Origin: Shinella granuli
Lineage (GTDB): Bacteria > Pseudomonadota > Alphaproteobacteria > Rhizobiales > Rhizobiaceae
DNA: 64,000 bases
Direction: 5' to 3'
Assembly (NCBI RefSeq): GCF_004341885.1
Contig: NZ_SLVX01000014.1
Coordinates: forward strand, 62,001-126,000
Shown: positions 9,109-18,833 of the stretch, in pieces
Position numbering within the stretch: position 1 is the stretch's first letter
Layout: each line of letters begins with the position of its first letter
Program-made: the position numbers and the translations under genes
The notes under the pieces: model-generated
Databases searched by the model: none
What the model saw: the letters and a program-made list of their open reading frames with translations, nothing else
What the model was told of the DNA's origin: nothing

Positions 9109-10242
9109 TCAGGCTCCCTTGGTGGCGGCGACGTCGCGGGTCTTCGGCGAGAGCCCGAGGACGAGGCGCGTGATGGCCGGGCGGAACATGTGCTCGAGCG
9201 CGCCGGCGAAGAGGATGACGAGGCCCTGGATGATGACGATCATGTCACGCGAGATGGAGGGCATCTCGAAGGAGATTTCCGCCCCGCCCTGGTAGAGCAT
9301 GCCGAAGAGCAGCGCCGCGGGAATGATGCCCGCCGGATGCGAGCGGCCCATCAGCGCCACGGCGATGCCGACGAAGCCCGCGCCCTGCACGAAGTCGAGC
9401 TGCATGCGGAACTGCTCGCCCATGATCGGGTTCAGCGCCATCATGCCGGCCAGCCCGCCCGAGATCATCATGGTGATGACGATGATCTTCGCCTCCTTGA
9501 TGCCGGCATAGCGCGCGGCGGCGGAGCTGTGGCCCATGGTGCGCATCTCGTAGCCGAGCCGCGTGCGCCAGATCAGCACCCAGACGCCGAAGGCGGCAAG
9601 AAGCGCCAGCAGGAAGGAGATGTTGAACGGCGCCGTGCCGACGGAAAGGCCGAAGATCGACATCAGCCAGTCGAGCTTGGGCAGCTGGCCGCCGGCATCG
9701 AAGGTACGGGTTTCCAGCGACATGGAGCCGAGCGGCTTGAACACCTTGTTGAGCAGGTAGTTCATCAGGCTGGCGGCGATGAAGTTGAACATGATCGTCG
9801 TGATGACGATGTGGCTGCCGCGCCTGGCCAGCAGCCAGCCGGGAATCAGCGCCCAGAGCGCGCCGAAGAAGGCGGCGCCGAGGATGGCAATCGGGAAGAC
9901 GAGATACCAGGGCAGCGTATGATCGAAGGACAGGCAGGCGAGCGCCACGCCGATGCCGCCGATATAGGCCTGCCCCTCGCCGCCGATGTTGAACAGGCCG
10001 CAATGGAAGGCGACGGCCACGGCAAGGCCGGTGAAGATGAAGGTCGTCGTATAGTAGAGCGTGAAGCCGATATATTCGCCGCGGCCGAAGGCCCCGTTGA
10101 TCATGTGGTAGGCGGCTTCCAGCGGGCTTTCGCCGACGATGAGCACGACGAGGCCGGAAATCAGGAAGGCGACGGCGAGGTTGACGAGCGGGATCAGGCC
10201 GTATTCGGCCCAGCCGGGCAGTTTCGCGTGCGGGACACTCAT
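9109..10242 (-). CDS. BMP-type nucleoside ABC transporter permease
   Basis: Second membrane subunit, 377 residues, longer than its partner as is usual for this pair. Visible markers are FNIGGEGQAYIGG, the loop YEMRTMGHSSAAARYAGI and ALMGRSHPAGIIPAALLFG. Hydrophobic segments cover most of the length. It overlaps the ATPase gene by four bases. The permease pair with a double ATPase matches the nucleoside importers of the NupNOPQ/RnsABCD type; substrate assignment is by neighbours. Confidence 0.9.
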   Translation of the reverse strand: MSVPHAKLPGWAEYGLIPLVNLAVAFLISGLVVLIVGESPLEAAYHMINGAFGRGEYIGFTLYYTTTFIFTGLAVAVAFHCGLFNIGGEGQAYIGGIGVALACLSFDHTLPWYLVFPIAILGAAFFGALWALIPGWLLARRGSHIVITTIMFNFIAASLMNYLLNKVFKPLGSMSLETRTFDAGGQLPKLDWLMSIFGLSVGTAPFNISFLLALLAAFGVWVLIWRTRLGYEMRTMGHSSAAARYAGIKEAKIIVITMMISGGLAGMMALNPIMGEQFRMQLDFVQGAGFVGIAVALMGRSHPAGIIPAALLFGMLYQGGAEISFEMPSISRDMIVIIQGLVILFAGALEHMFRPAITRLVLGLSPKTRDVAATKGA

Positions 10243-11774
10243 TCCGCGGCCTCCTTCCGGCCTTCCACCCCGGCCATCAACAGGCCGAGTTCTCCTTCGG
10301 TGGCATCGGGCGTGCGTTCGCCGACGACGCGGCCGGCGAACATGACCAGGATGCGGTCGGACAGCGCGCGGATCTCGTCGAGCTCGACCGAGACGAGCAG
10401 CACCGCCTTGCCCTGGTCGCGCATCTCGATGATGCGCCTGTGAATGAACTCGATGGCGCCGACATCGACGCCGCGCGTCGGCTGGCCGATGACCAGCACG
10501 TCCGGATCGCGCTCCATCTCGCGCGCGAGCACGATCTTCTGCTGGTTGCCGCCGGAGAAATTGGCGGTCTTCAGCCGCGGGTTCGGCGGGCGGATGTCGT
10601 AGGCGGCGATCTTCTCCTCCGCATCGGCGCGAATGGCGTCGATGTCGAGCAGCATGCCCTTGCGGTATTTCGGATCGTCGTGGTAGCCGAGGATGGCGTT
10701 CTCGCTTTCCTCGAATTTCAGCACGAGGCCGACATGGTGCCGGTCCTCCGGCACATGGGCGAGGCCGCGCTTGCGCAGCTCGGCAGGATCCGCATGGCCG
10801 GTGACGTCGATGGGGCTGCCGTTCAGCAGCACCGTGCCGGATTTCGCGCGGCGGATGCCGGAGATCGCCTCCAGCAGCTCCGACTGGCCGTTGCCGGCAA
10901 CGCCGGCAATGCCGACGATCTCGCCGGCGCGGATGTCGAAGGAGACGTCGTCGACCATGGTCACGCCGCGGCTGTCGCGCACGGTGAGGTTCTTCACCGA
11001 GAGCTTGACGTCGGCAGGCTTCGCCTCACCTTTTTCGACGCGCAGCAGAACGCGGCGGCCGACCATCAGCTCGGCCAGCTCCTCCACCGAGGTTTCCTTC
11101 GTCGTGCGCGTGGCCACCATCTCGCCGCGGCGCATGACGGAGACCTCGTCGGTGATCGCCATGATCTCGCGCAGCTTGTGGGTGATGAGCAGCACCGTCT
11201 TGCCCTCGGCCTTCAGCTGCTCGAGGATGCGGAAGAGGTGATCGGCTTCCGCCGGGGTGAGGACGCCCGTCGGCTCGTCGAGGATGAGGATATCGGCCCT
11301 GCGGTAGAGCGCCTTCAGGATCTCCACGCGCTGCTGAATGCCGACCGGCAGCTCCTCGATGACGGCGTCCGGATCGACCTCCAGCGCATATTCCTTTTCC
11401 AGCCGTTTCAGCTCGGCGCGCGCCTTGGTGATGCCGGCGTTGAGGATCTGGCTCTCTTCCGCGCCGAGCATGATGTTTTCCAGCACGGTGAAATTCTCCA
11501 CCAGCATGAAGTGCTGGTGCACCATGCCGATGCCGGCGGCGATCGCCGCGTTCGGATCGCGGATATTGGCCTTCCGGCCGTCGACGAGGATGTCGCCATG
11601 GTCGGCCTGGTAGAAGCCGTAGAGGATCGACATGAGGGTGGATTTGCCGGCACCGTTTTCGCCGATGATACCGTGAATGGTGCCCTTGCGGACCTTCAGG
11701 TTGATGTTCCGGTTGGCGTGGACGAGGCCGAAGCTCTTGTCGATGCCCTGCAGTTCGATTGCCAATTCGCTCAT
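10239..11774 (-). CDS. nucleoside ABC transporter ATP-binding protein (two nucleotide-binding domains)
   Basis: The 511-residue protein has two fused ATPase domains. The N-terminal one is complete: Walker A GENGAGKSTL, signature LPVGIQQRVE and Walker B ILILDEPTGVLTP. The C-terminal one is degenerate, with GVAGNGQSEL in place of Walker A, a normal FSGGNQQK signature, and VLVIGQPTRGVDVG where the Walker B aspartate-glutamate is replaced. This asymmetry is normal for sugar and BMP importers. It is the promoter-proximal gene of the minus-strand salvage operon; 155 bases separate it from divergent slyX. Confidence 0.92.
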   Translation of the reverse strand: MSELAIELQGIDKSFGLVHANRNINLKVRKGTIHGIIGENGAGKSTLMSILYGFYQADHGDILVDGRKANIRDPNAAIAAGIGMVHQHFMLVENFTVLENIMLGAEESQILNAGITKARAELKRLEKEYALEVDPDAVIEELPVGIQQRVEILKALYRRADILILDEPTGVLTPAEADHLFRILEQLKAEGKTVLLITHKLREIMAITDEVSVMRRGEMVATRTTKETSVEELAELMVGRRVLLRVEKGEAKPADVKLSVKNLTVRDSRGVTMVDDVSFDIRAGEIVGIAGVAGNGQSELLEAISGIRRAKSGTVLLNGSPIDVTGHADPAELRKRGLAHVPEDRHHVGLVLKFEESENAILGYHDDPKYRKGMLLDIDAIRADAEEKIAAYDIRPPNPRLKTANFSGGNQQKIVLAREMERDPDVLVIGQPTRGVDVGAIEFIHRRIIEMRDQGKAVLLVSVELDEIRALSDRILVMFAGRVVGERTPDATEGELGLLMAGVEGRKEAAE

Positions 11775-11929
11775 GACGATCCACTCTTACGGGGATTTGA
11801 GGCCGACGGGCCTTTCGGCCGACCGGTCTTAGTCTTGTTGCTTCCGCCGCCCTTGTCCAGTCCGATTGCGGACGCCGGCCCCAGCCGCTATAGCTCCTGC
11901 CGCCCGGCATTCGACCGAGGAGGAAAGCC

Positions 11930-12160
11930 ATGACCATGCCCGACCGCCCCGACGAGACCGAGGCCGACCGTCTCGCCCGGCTGGAGGAACACGTCGCCCA
12001 CCAGGCCAACACGATCGAGGAACTCTCCGACCAGCTCGCCGAGCAATGGCGCGTGGTCGAGCAGCTACGGTCGAAGCTCGACCGGCTGACGGAACGGTTC
12101 CTCGCGCTGGAAGAGGGCTCCCTCGACGCCCCGGCCATCACCCGCCCACCGCACTACTGA
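11930..12160 (+). CDS. slyX: SlyX family protein
   Basis: Small 76-residue protein, almost wholly coiled coil: heptad-like RLARLEEHVAHQANTIEELS followed by LRSKLDRLTERFLALEE. The C-terminal RPPHY is the hallmark ending of SlyX proteins, whose function is unknown. An AGGAGGAAAGCC stretch just before the ATG at 11930 gives a good ribosome site. It sits alone on the plus strand between the transporter operon and its binding protein gene, splitting an otherwise continuous import system. Confidence 0.85.
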   Translation: MTMPDRPDETEADRLARLEEHVAHQANTIEELSDQLAEQWRVVEQLRSKLDRLTERFLALEEGSLDAPAITRPPHY

Positions 12161-12219
12161 AGCACGTCCAGCAGGCGCGCATCGGTTTGCGTGCGCAAAG
12201 CAATCCCGGAAGACGGAAT

Positions 12220-12248
12220 CGGCCCGTCTGCGCGATGCAAACGGGCCG
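12220..12248. terminator. possible bidirectional terminator hairpin
   Basis: CGGCCCGT (12220-12227) pairs perfectly with ACGGGCCG (12241-12248) around a 13-base loop. It lies between the ends of the convergent slyX and BMP binding protein genes. No clear T tract, so the call is by position and stem only. Confidence 0.4.
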
Positions 12249-12258
12249 TCGCTGCCGC

Positions 12259-13251
12259 TTAGTAGGGGCAGGTCTCGTCCGACATGTAGTCGTGCACCTT
12301 CACCGTGCCGGCGATGATGTCGGCGCGGGCCTTGTCGACCGCGGCCTTCATTTCCGGGGTGATGAGCGGCGCGTTGTTCTCGTCCATGGCGACGTCGACG
12401 CCGTTCTCCTTGAGGCCGAGCACGTTGACGCCGGGCTGGAACGTGTCGTCCTTGGCGGTGATGAAGGCGTCGTAGACGGCGACGTCGACGCGCTTGACCA
12501 TCGAGGTCAGCACCTTGCCCGGATGCAGGCCGTTCTGGTTGGAATCGACGCCGATGCCGAGCTTGCCCGCATCGACCGCCGCCTGGAGGACGCCCACGCC
12601 CGTGCCGCCGGCCGCGTGATAGACCACGTCGGAGCCCTGGTCGAACTGCGACTTGGCGATCTCGCCGCCCTTGACCGGGTCGTTCCAGGCATCCGGCGTC
12701 GTGCCCGTATAGGCTTCAAGCACGTTCATGTCGGACCCGAGCGACTTGACGCCGCCGATATAACCGCAGGCGAACTTGTGGATCAGCGGGATATCCATGC
12801 CGCCGACGAACGAGACGGTCTTCGTCTTGGATGCCATGCCGGCGAGGATGCCGGCGAGCCAGCCGCCCTCCTCTTCCTTGAAGACGACCGAACGGACGTT
12901 CGGCTTGTCGACGACCATGTCGATGATGGCGAACTTGGTGTCCGGATATTCGGCCGCGACCTTCTCGAGCTGGGCCGCCCAGGAGAAGCCGGCCATCACG
13001 ATCGGGTTGTTGCCGTCGCTGGCGAAGCGCCGGAGCGCCTGTTCACGCTGGGCGTCATTGGCGATTTCGAAGTCGCGATAGTCGATGCCGGTCTCGGCCT
13101 TGAACTTCTCCGCGCCGTTATAGGCTGCCTCGTTGAACGACTTGTCGAACTTGCCGCCGAGGTCATAGATGATCGCCGGCTTGATGTCCGCGGCAAACGC
13201 GCTTGCCGACATGGCGGCCGTGGCAAGAAGGGTGAGAAGGGTTTTTTTCAT
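12259..13251 (-). CDS. BMP family nucleoside ABC transporter substrate-binding protein
   Basis: Periplasmic binding protein of 330 residues with a signal peptide, MKKTLLTLLATAAMSASAFA, cleaved before ADIKPA. Family marks include IIYDLGGKFDKSFNEAAYNG, GMDIPLIHKFACGYIGG and GVDSNQNGLHPGKVLTSM. BMP (basic membrane protein) domains bind nucleosides in characterised members. It is the likely partner of the permeases and ATPase at 8.1-11.8 kb, although slyX separates it from them and it must have its own promoter between 13251 and the msrA terminator. Confidence 0.92.
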   Translation of the reverse strand: MKKTLLTLLATAAMSASAFAADIKPAIIYDLGGKFDKSFNEAAYNGAEKFKAETGIDYRDFEIANDAQREQALRRFASDGNNPIVMAGFSWAAQLEKVAAEYPDTKFAIIDMVVDKPNVRSVVFKEEEGGWLAGILAGMASKTKTVSFVGGMDIPLIHKFACGYIGGVKSLGSDMNVLEAYTGTTPDAWNDPVKGGEIAKSQFDQGSDVVYHAAGGTGVGVLQAAVDAGKLGIGVDSNQNGLHPGKVLTSMVKRVDVAVYDAFITAKDDTFQPGVNVLGLKENGVDVAMDENNAPLITPEMKAAVDKARADIIAGTVKVHDYMSDETCPY

Positions 13252-13403
13252 TGTGCAGCCCTGTTCGCTATTGATCTTATAGGGACCTTCCGCGTGGGCG
13301 CCGAAAGGCGCGCAACGGAGCCACCGACCCGTTCCCTTGGGTCAGGCTGGCGGCATCCTTGCATGGCTCAAGGAAAAATTCACCAGAAATTTTTCAACTG
13401 GTA

Positions 13404-13441
13404 AAAAATAGAAGCCGCCGCGAAAGCCTTTTCGCGGCGGC
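13404..13441 (-). terminator. intrinsic terminator of msrA
   Basis: A 12-base-pair stem (GCCGCCGCGAAA at 13414-13425 with TTTCGCGGCGGC at 13430-13441). Read on the minus strand it is followed by TTCTATTTTTT, a good Rho-independent terminator 28 bases after the msrA stop. Confidence 0.85.
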
Positions 13442-13468
13442 GTGCATCCTTCTGAAAATCCTGCGAAA

Positions 13469-14119
13469 TCAGCCGATGGCGCAGGAAACGCCCGTGCCCC
13501 GCAGGCCGCAATAGCCGCCCGGGTTCTTGGCGAGATATTGCTGGTGCACATCCTCGGCGAAGTAGAACGGCCCGGCCTCGGCGATCTCGGTGGTGATCCT
13601 GTCGGTGCGTCCCGCCGCCGTCAGCGCGGCCTGGTAGGCGTCGCGCACGCGGCGCGCGGTCGCAAGGTCCGCCGCGTCGTCGAGATAGATCGCCGAGCGA
13701 TAGGTCGTGCCGATATCGTTGCCCTGGCGCATGCCCTGGGTCGGGTCATGCGCCTCGAAGAACGCCTTCAGCAGCGCCTCCAGGCTCACCTCGGCGGGAT
13801 CGTAGACGACGCGCACGACCTCGGCATGGCCGGTCAGGCCCGTCGTCGTCTCGTGATAGGTGGGGTTGGGCGTGAAGCCGCCGGAATAGCCGGCCGCCGT
13901 CACATGGACGCCCGGGATCTTCCAGAGCAGCCGCTCGGCGCCCCAGAAGCAGCCCATGCCGAGCAGCACGGTCTTGAAACCGTCCGGATAGGGGCCTTCC
14001 AGCGGCCGGCCGTTGACGAAGTGGGTCTTGGATGTGGGGATGGGTTCGGCGCGGCCGGGCAGGGCTGCGCCGGGCGCGGGCATGACGGTCTTCTTGTTGA
14101 ACATGTCGATCAGGAACAT
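13469..14119 (-). CDS. msrA: peptide-methionine (S)-S-oxide reductase
   Basis: Reduces the S epimer of methionine sulfoxide in proteins and free methionine sulfoxide. The 216-residue protein has the catalytic cysteine C57 in GCFWGAE, the substrate-site motif GYSGG, and cysteines near the C-terminus in [12 protein letters not shown] that serve as resolving residues. ATG 14119 is preceded by AGGAGG with suitable spacing. The C-terminus is followed by a strong terminator, so the gene is probably monocistronic. Confidence 0.95.
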   Translation of the reverse strand: MFLIDMFNKKTVMPAPGAALPGRAEPIPTSKTHFVNGRPLEGPYPDGFKTVLLGMGCFWGAERLLWKIPGVHVTAAGYSGGFTPNPTYHETTTGLTGHAEVVRVVYDPAEVSLEALLKAFFEAHDPTQGMRQGNDIGTTYRSAIYLDDAADLATARRVRDAYQAALTAAGRTDRITTEIAEAGPFYFAEDVHQQYLAKNPGGYCGLRGTGVSCAIG

Positions 14120-14201
14120 TTCTGGCCTCCTGGCCGGTTGGGCAATTCCAGCGAAGGTGCAAAGCGCCTGGCTTGGCGGCACCTGCGCGAAAAGGCGTGT
14201 T

Positions 14202-14522
14202 TCAGGCGGTGAAGCGGCCCGCGACGGGCGGGCGACGGTAGGCGATCACCCAGAAGAACAGCGAGACGGCGAGCAGGACGACAAAGGCCGGCTGCGAGAG
14301 CACCCACATGGCCGCCGGATCCCAGGCATAGGGATGGAGGTTGCGCATGATGCCGTCGGCGACGAGCGCGATCGTGTCCGGGCTTGCCGTGCTCCAGGCG
14401 ACCGCGAGCGGCGTCAGCACCGGCTCGGAGGCTGAAACCGACTGGATCGCATCGATCGTGCCCGCCATGACGGCGACGACCAGCGCGACGAGGCTGATGG
14501 CCTTCAGGATGAACCGTATCAT
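14202..14522 (-). CDS. small conserved membrane protein, unknown function
   Basis: I do not recognise a named family. The 106 residues contain an N-terminal hydrophobic helix ([20 protein letters not shown], residues about 8-27), a central polar part, and a second helix near the C-terminus ([17 protein letters not shown]), ending in a basic tail. This suggests a two-helix inner-membrane protein. ATG 14522 was chosen so that the protein begins [11 protein letters not shown], a typical membrane-protein start; a longer form from 14573 would add a proline-free basic leader. Confidence 0.6.
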   Translation of the reverse strand: MIRFILKAISLVALVVAVMAGTIDAIQSVSASEPVLTPLAVAWSTASPDTIALVADGIMRNLHPYAWDPAAMWVLSQPAFVVLLAVSLFFWVIAYRRPPVAGRFTA

Positions 14523-14756
14523 CGCGCACCTTCCAGATACCGCCCGCGCAAGCCCAAATCCGCTCCGCTTCATTCCTGCCTATAGATAGGGAGACTGCCG
14601 GCTTTCCGCAATCCTTCGCCCGAACCCGAACATCCTTCAAAAATCTGTCAGAAAGCGGTTGATCCCGCCGCAAACCTCGGTATATATCGCGCCGTCCCGC
14701 CGAAATGGAAACAGGAAAGCGGTCCGCGCCGGATTGACCGCCGGCAGCGAGCGGAC

Positions 14757-14846
14757 GGACAGGTGGCCGAGTGGTTGAAGGCGCACGCCTGGAACGCGTG
14801 TATAGGGGAAACTCTATCGAGGGTTCGAATCCCTCTCTGTCCGCCA
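14757..14846 (+). tRNA. tRNA-Ser(GGA)
   Basis: Class II tRNA of 90 bases including encoded CCA. The acceptor stem GGACAGG pairs with TCTGTCC; the anticodon stem CACGC/GCGTG carries loop CTGGAAC with anticodon GGA, which reads UCC and UCU. A long variable arm (TATAGGGGAAACTCTATC) and the T arm GAGGGTTCGAATCCCTC are present. The long variable arm is diagnostic of serine or leucine, and the anticodon decides for serine. Confidence 0.97.
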
Positions 14847-14962
14847 TATTCCCTTCAAGGTTCTCCCCGATCTTCCCCCGAGGAAATCCGCGCCGAGGCG
14901 CATGCCTTTGCGTTCCCTGAACGCCCGCCCGGCAAGCCCCGGCGGGCATTGCCGTCCCGCGG

Positions 14963-16645
14963 TCAGGAAAGCCAGGCGGGCAGGCGTGGGGGGACGCGGC
15001 CGGTCAGGGCGGCTTCGATGCAGTCGGAGAGATTGCCGAAGCGGACGGTGCGGCCGGAGAGGCCCGGGCCGTAATGGGCGTATTTGCCGGAATTGGTGAG
15101 GAGCGTGCGGGTCTTCGGCGGGAAGACCGGTTCGGAGATCGAGCACCAGCAGAGGTCGGGCAGGACCTGGACGCCGCCCTCCCTCAGCCGGGCAACGGTA
15201 TTCCCGGCTTCCGCCATCACGTCGCGGCCGGCGGTGACGATCACGGCGACGTCGGCGTGGCACCTGCGGCCGGCGAGGGCATCGGCGAGGGCCTCGCATT
15301 CCGAGAGCGAGGCATGCGGGCTGCCGATGGCGACGAGCTCGACCTCGGCCGGGCCTTCGTTGAACATCGTCCAGACCTCGACCATGTCGGCGCGGGTGAT
15401 CGTCACGCGGTCGGCCGCGGGCAAGGCCGCGCCGTCCGCCTCCGGCGTCACGCCCTCGATGTGCAGCATGGGCGCGGCGGAGGTGGTGCCGAAGGCGGCG
15501 CAGAGGGCCTTGAGGTCGTCCCGCGTCGGCCTTGCCGCGGCAAGGCCGCGCAGGAGCGGGATGCGGTCGGGCGCGGCACGGCCGGCGAGATAGCCGATGA
15601 GCGGCCAGAAGGCATCGTCGATCCCGTCAGGCAGATCGACGTCGATGATGCGGCGCGCCTTGCGGTGCTCGTCGAGATAGACACCGGACAGCGGCGCGCG
15701 GCCGGTGAGCGCGATGCAGAGGTCGAGGAAATCGGGATGCTTCGCCGTGCGGGCGCCGAGCACGGTGTTGGCGAAGATCACGGCATTGGATTCGGCCCAG
15801 GCGATGGCCTCGCCGGTCTTCGGCGCGCTGTCCAGCAGATAGGGCGAACAGGTGAAGGTCGGACGGCAGCCCATGCGGACATAGGCATCGGCGAGGCGGG
15901 CGGCGGGATCGCCGAAGGACGGCGGCACGCCCTGCGCCTGCCAGTTGGCACGGTCGACGGAGATGGCGTTCATCGTGGTCGGCACGCAGACCTTCGCGCC
16001 CATCTCCGCCATCGTTTCCGCGAAGGTGAGGTTGGCGGGGCTGGCATAGATGCAGCCGTCGATATGGCCCTGCACGACATCGACGAGTTCGTGGGCACCC
16101 TGCTGGGCCGCCATGGCCGTGGTGATGCGCATGGCGAGCGCAACGGCGATGCCGTCGCGGCCGTCCAGCATGGCGCGGTCGTCTTCCGTCAGATCGAGCG
16201 CGGCGATGGCGGGCGGGGCGACGGGGATCGTGAGGCCGTCAGCCTCGATGGCGGTTTCGCCGATCCGGGCGCTCCGGGCGCGACAGAGGGCATCGAAGGC
16301 CGCCTGCGACAGGCGCAGGACCGGCAGGGATTTTCCGAACATCTCGGCGGCGATCAGGGCGCCGAGGGTCAGGACGTCCTCCGCCTCGCTGAAGACGAGG
16401 GCGGCGGGGGCGCGGCCAGTGAGGGCAAGGTCGAGCAGGACGCCGGAGCCGGTGCAGGAGCCGCGGCTCGACGGCATCATCAGGATGCCGCCGGTGATCG
16501 TGACGCCATGCAGCGGGTGGTGCACGTCGATGACCCGGCCGGTGGCGGGATCGACGCCGCCCCAGAAGCTCAGCGCCTCGCCCGTCGCGATGACCGGGCC
16601 GGCGGCGGTGCCGGAAAGGATGCTGCGGGCGGAGAGGTCGGCCAT
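14963..16645 (-). CDS. aconitase X, probable cis-3-hydroxy-L-proline dehydratase
   Basis: Fused aconitase-X protein (560 residues). The N-terminal swivel (small-subunit) domain, about residues 1-130, holds [14 protein letters not shown]; the rest is the large subunit domain with [25 protein letters not shown] and [10 protein letters not shown]. Cysteines that could ligate the iron-sulfur cluster are seen in both the middle and near LPDLCWCS. Characterised members dehydrate cis-3-hydroxy-L-proline to pyrroline-2-carboxylate. Start [10 protein letters not shown] at 16645 is preceded by AGGAC. Its neighbours (FAD dehydrogenase, amino acid importer, reductase at 22873) fit hydroxyproline use. Confidence 0.85.
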   Translation of the reverse strand: MADLSARSILSGTAAGPVIATGEALSFWGGVDPATGRVIDVHHPLHGVTITGGILMMPSSRGSCTGSGVLLDLALTGRAPAALVFSEAEDVLTLGALIAAEMFGKSLPVLRLSQAAFDALCRARSARIGETAIEADGLTIPVAPPAIAALDLTEDDRAMLDGRDGIAVALAMRITTAMAAQQGAHELVDVVQGHIDGCIYASPANLTFAETMAEMGAKVCVPTTMNAISVDRANWQAQGVPPSFGDPAARLADAYVRMGCRPTFTCSPYLLDSAPKTGEAIAWAESNAVIFANTVLGARTAKHPDFLDLCIALTGRAPLSGVYLDEHRKARRIIDVDLPDGIDDAFWPLIGYLAGRAAPDRIPLLRGLAAARPTRDDLKALCAAFGTTSAAPMLHIEGVTPEADGAALPAADRVTITRADMVEVWTMFNEGPAEVELVAIGSPHASLSECEALADALAGRRCHADVAVIVTAGRDVMAEAGNTVARLREGGVQVLPDLCWCSISEPVFPPKTRTLLTNSGKYAHYGPGLSGRTVRFGNLSDCIEAALTGRVPPRLPAWLS

Positions 16646-16852
16646 GGGACGGGTCCTGTGCTGCTGGGGTGGTTCCATCAAGGATAGGCGGCGCGCGCTT
16701 GCCGGAAACGCGCGAAAACCAGGGTATCGGCATATCCGCGATCCCGAGGGACGCTGGCACGGCCTGGCGCAGGGCCGGTGCCATCCGGCGCGCCGGACTG
16801 TTCCAGGATAGTGTTTTCCCGCGCCGAAGCGATACCGCTCCGGCGCAGTCGC

Positions 16853-18106
16853 CTAGAAACGCTGCGGCGAGAAGGGCGCGATGTCGATCGCCGTCGGCCG
16901 GCCGGTCACGAGGTCGGCGACGAGCCGCGCCGTGCCGGCGGACTGGGTGAGGCCGAGATGGCCGTGGCCGAAGGCGTAGACGACATCGGGCGTCGCGCGG
17001 GCGCGGCCGATGGCGGGCAGGCTGTCGGGCAGCGAGGGGCGGAACCCCATCCACTGCACGCCGCCCGCCGGCTTCAGGCCGGGCAGGAAGGCTTTCGCCT
17101 TTTCCAGCATGGCCTCGGATCTGCGGAAATTCGGCGGCAGCTTCAGTCCGCCGAGTTCCACCGCGCCGCCGACGCGGATGCCGGTCGACAGCCGGGTCAC
17201 GACGAAGCCGTGGCCGCCGAAGGTGACCTGCGTCCTCAGGTCGAAGGCGTCCGACGGCAAGGTCGTGTTGTAGCCGCGCTCGGTCTCGAGCGGGATACTC
17301 TCGCCGAGCGTGCGGGCGACCTGGTGCGAGAAGGCGCCGGCCGCGAGCACGACCTTTTCCACGCGCCGCGTCCCGCCATCCGCCGTCGTGATCTCGACGC
17401 CGCCTTCGACGGGCCTGAGGCCCAAGACCTCGGCACGCTCGATCCTGCCGCCCTTCGCGCGAAAATGATCGGCGAGCGCCAGCGTGTAGAGTTTCGGGTC
17501 CGCGATGGAATACCAGCCGGGCGTGAAGGTGCCGTGCGTGAAGCGCGGGGCGAGGCCGGGCTGGATCGCGGCCATTTCGGCGGCGTCCATGTGGCGGAAT
17601 TCGATGCCGTGCGCTTCGCGGGCCTTCCAGCCCGGCAGCGCGGCGTTCAGCTCGGCCTGGCTTTCATAGACCTGGAGATTGCCCTCCTTGCGCAGCATGG
17701 CAAGCGTGCCGGTCGCGCCGAGGAAGGGCTCCAGCTCGGCCCTGGAAAGGTCCATCAGCGCGGTCTGCGCGGCGGTGGAATGGGCGACGCGGCGTGCCGA
17801 GCAGGCGCGCCAGAAGCGGAACATCCAGGGCGCGATCTGCAGCGCGTAGGACGGCGGCACGGAAAGCGGCCCGAGCGGGTCGAGCAGCCATTTCGGCGCC
17901 TTCCTGAGGATGCCGGGCGAGGCGAGCGGCAGGATGTCGGTGAAGGCGAAGGCGCCGGCATTGCCGGCGGAAGCGCCGGCGGCGGGGGCTTCGCGTTCGA
18001 GCACCGTGACGGCGAGGCCGCGGGCCTGGGCGGCAATGGCCGCGGAAAGGCCGACCACGCCGGCGCCGATGACGACGACGCCGGGTTCGATTCCAGTCTT
18101 CATCAT
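16853..18106 (-). CDS. FAD-dependent D-amino acid dehydrogenase-like oxidoreductase (probable D-hydroxyproline dehydrogenase)
   Basis: A DadA-like flavoprotein of 417 residues. The dinucleotide-binding motif is VVVIGAGVVGLSAA at the N-terminus with the following ASAGNAGAFAFTDILPLASPG, and the C-terminus has the second FAD segment GHGHLGLTQSAGTARLVADL. In Sinorhizobium such an enzyme oxidises cis-4-hydroxy-D-proline to pyrroline-4-hydroxy-2-carboxylate; that role is inferred here from the locus. It starts four bases after the importer ATPase gene stop. A general D-amino acid dehydrogenase is the alternative. Confidence 0.82.
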   Translation of the reverse strand: MMKTGIEPGVVVIGAGVVGLSAAIAAQARGLAVTVLEREAPAAGASAGNAGAFAFTDILPLASPGILRKAPKWLLDPLGPLSVPPSYALQIAPWMFRFWRACSARRVAHSTAAQTALMDLSRAELEPFLGATGTLAMLRKEGNLQVYESQAELNAALPGWKAREAHGIEFRHMDAAEMAAIQPGLAPRFTHGTFTPGWYSIADPKLYTLALADHFRAKGGRIERAEVLGLRPVEGGVEITTADGGTRRVEKVVLAAGAFSHQVARTLGESIPLETERGYNTTLPSDAFDLRTQVTFGGHGFVVTRLSTGIRVGGAVELGGLKLPPNFRRSEAMLEKAKAFLPGLKPAGGVQWMGFRPSLPDSLPAIGRARATPDVVYAFGHGHLGLTQSAGTARLVADLVTGRPTAIDIAPFSPQRF

Positions 18107-18110
18107 CGCC

Positions 18111-18833
18111 TCAGTGCGTCGCAGCGAGGAAGGTTTTCAGGTCGGCATCCTTCGGCGCGCCGAACAGCGCTTCCGGCGGGGCGATCTCGGCCATAACGCC
18201 CTTGTGGAAGAAGGCGACGCGGTCGGAGACCTCGCGGGCGAACTTCATTTCGTGCGTGACGCAGATCATCGTCATGCCCTCGGAGGCGAGCATGCGTAGC
18301 GTGTCGAGCACTTCGCCGACGAGCTGCGGATCGAGCGCCGAGGTCACCTCGTCGAACAGCATGTAGGCCGGCGACATGGCAAGCGCCCGGGCGATCGCCA
18401 TGCGCTGCTGCTGGCCGCCGGACATGCGGCTCGGATAGACCTTCAGCTTGTCGCCGAGGCCGACATGGGTGAGCTGCTTGACGGCCATCGCCTCGGCCTC
18501 GGCCTTCGACTGGCCCAGAACCTTGACGGGCGCCAGCATGACGTTTTCGAGCACGGTCAGGTGCGGGAAGGCGTTGAACTGCTGGAAGACGATGCCGAGC
18601 TTGCGGCGCAGCTTGTTGAGGTCCGTGCCCTTGGCATGCACGTCGGTGCCGTCGACGACGATGCGGCCGCTGTCGATGGTCTCCAGCCCGTTGATGCAGG
18701 TGAGCAGCGTCGACTTGCCCGAGCCCGAGCCGCCGATGATGGTCAGCACCTCGCCCTTCTCCACGGTGAGGTTGATTCCCTTCAGGACTTCGAGCTGGCC
18801 GAAGGATTTGCGGACGTTTTCGATCTCAATCAT
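18111..18833 (-). CDS. polar amino acid ABC transporter ATP-binding protein
   Basis: ATPase of 240 residues in the GlnQ/HisP class: Walker A GGSGSGKSTLLTC, Q-loop VFQQFNAFPHL, signature MSGGQQQRMAIARAL, Walker B YMLFDEVTSALD and switch histidine CVTHEM. It overlaps the preceding permease by eight bases and belongs to the importer operon 21028-18111, with the catabolic genes downstream. Likely imports hydroxyproline. Confidence 0.92.
   Translation of the reverse strand: MIEIENVRKSFGQLEVLKGINLTVEKGEVLTIIGGSGSGKSTLLTCINGLETIDSGRIVVDGTDVHAKGTDLNKLRRKLGIVFQQFNAFPHLTVLENVMLAPVKVLGQSKAEAEAMAVKQLTHVGLGDKLKVYPSRMSGGQQQRMAIARALAMSPAYMLFDEVTSALDPQLVGEVLDTLRMLASEGMTMICVTHEMKFAREVSDRVAFFHKGVMAEIAPPEALFGAPKDADLKTFLAATH

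Noticed and set aside
13360-13410. Operator in front of the BMP binding protein (ACCAG...CTGGT near 13381-13402)
   Set aside because: The inverted halves are only five bases and lie beside the msrA terminator T tract; too weak to list as a site.
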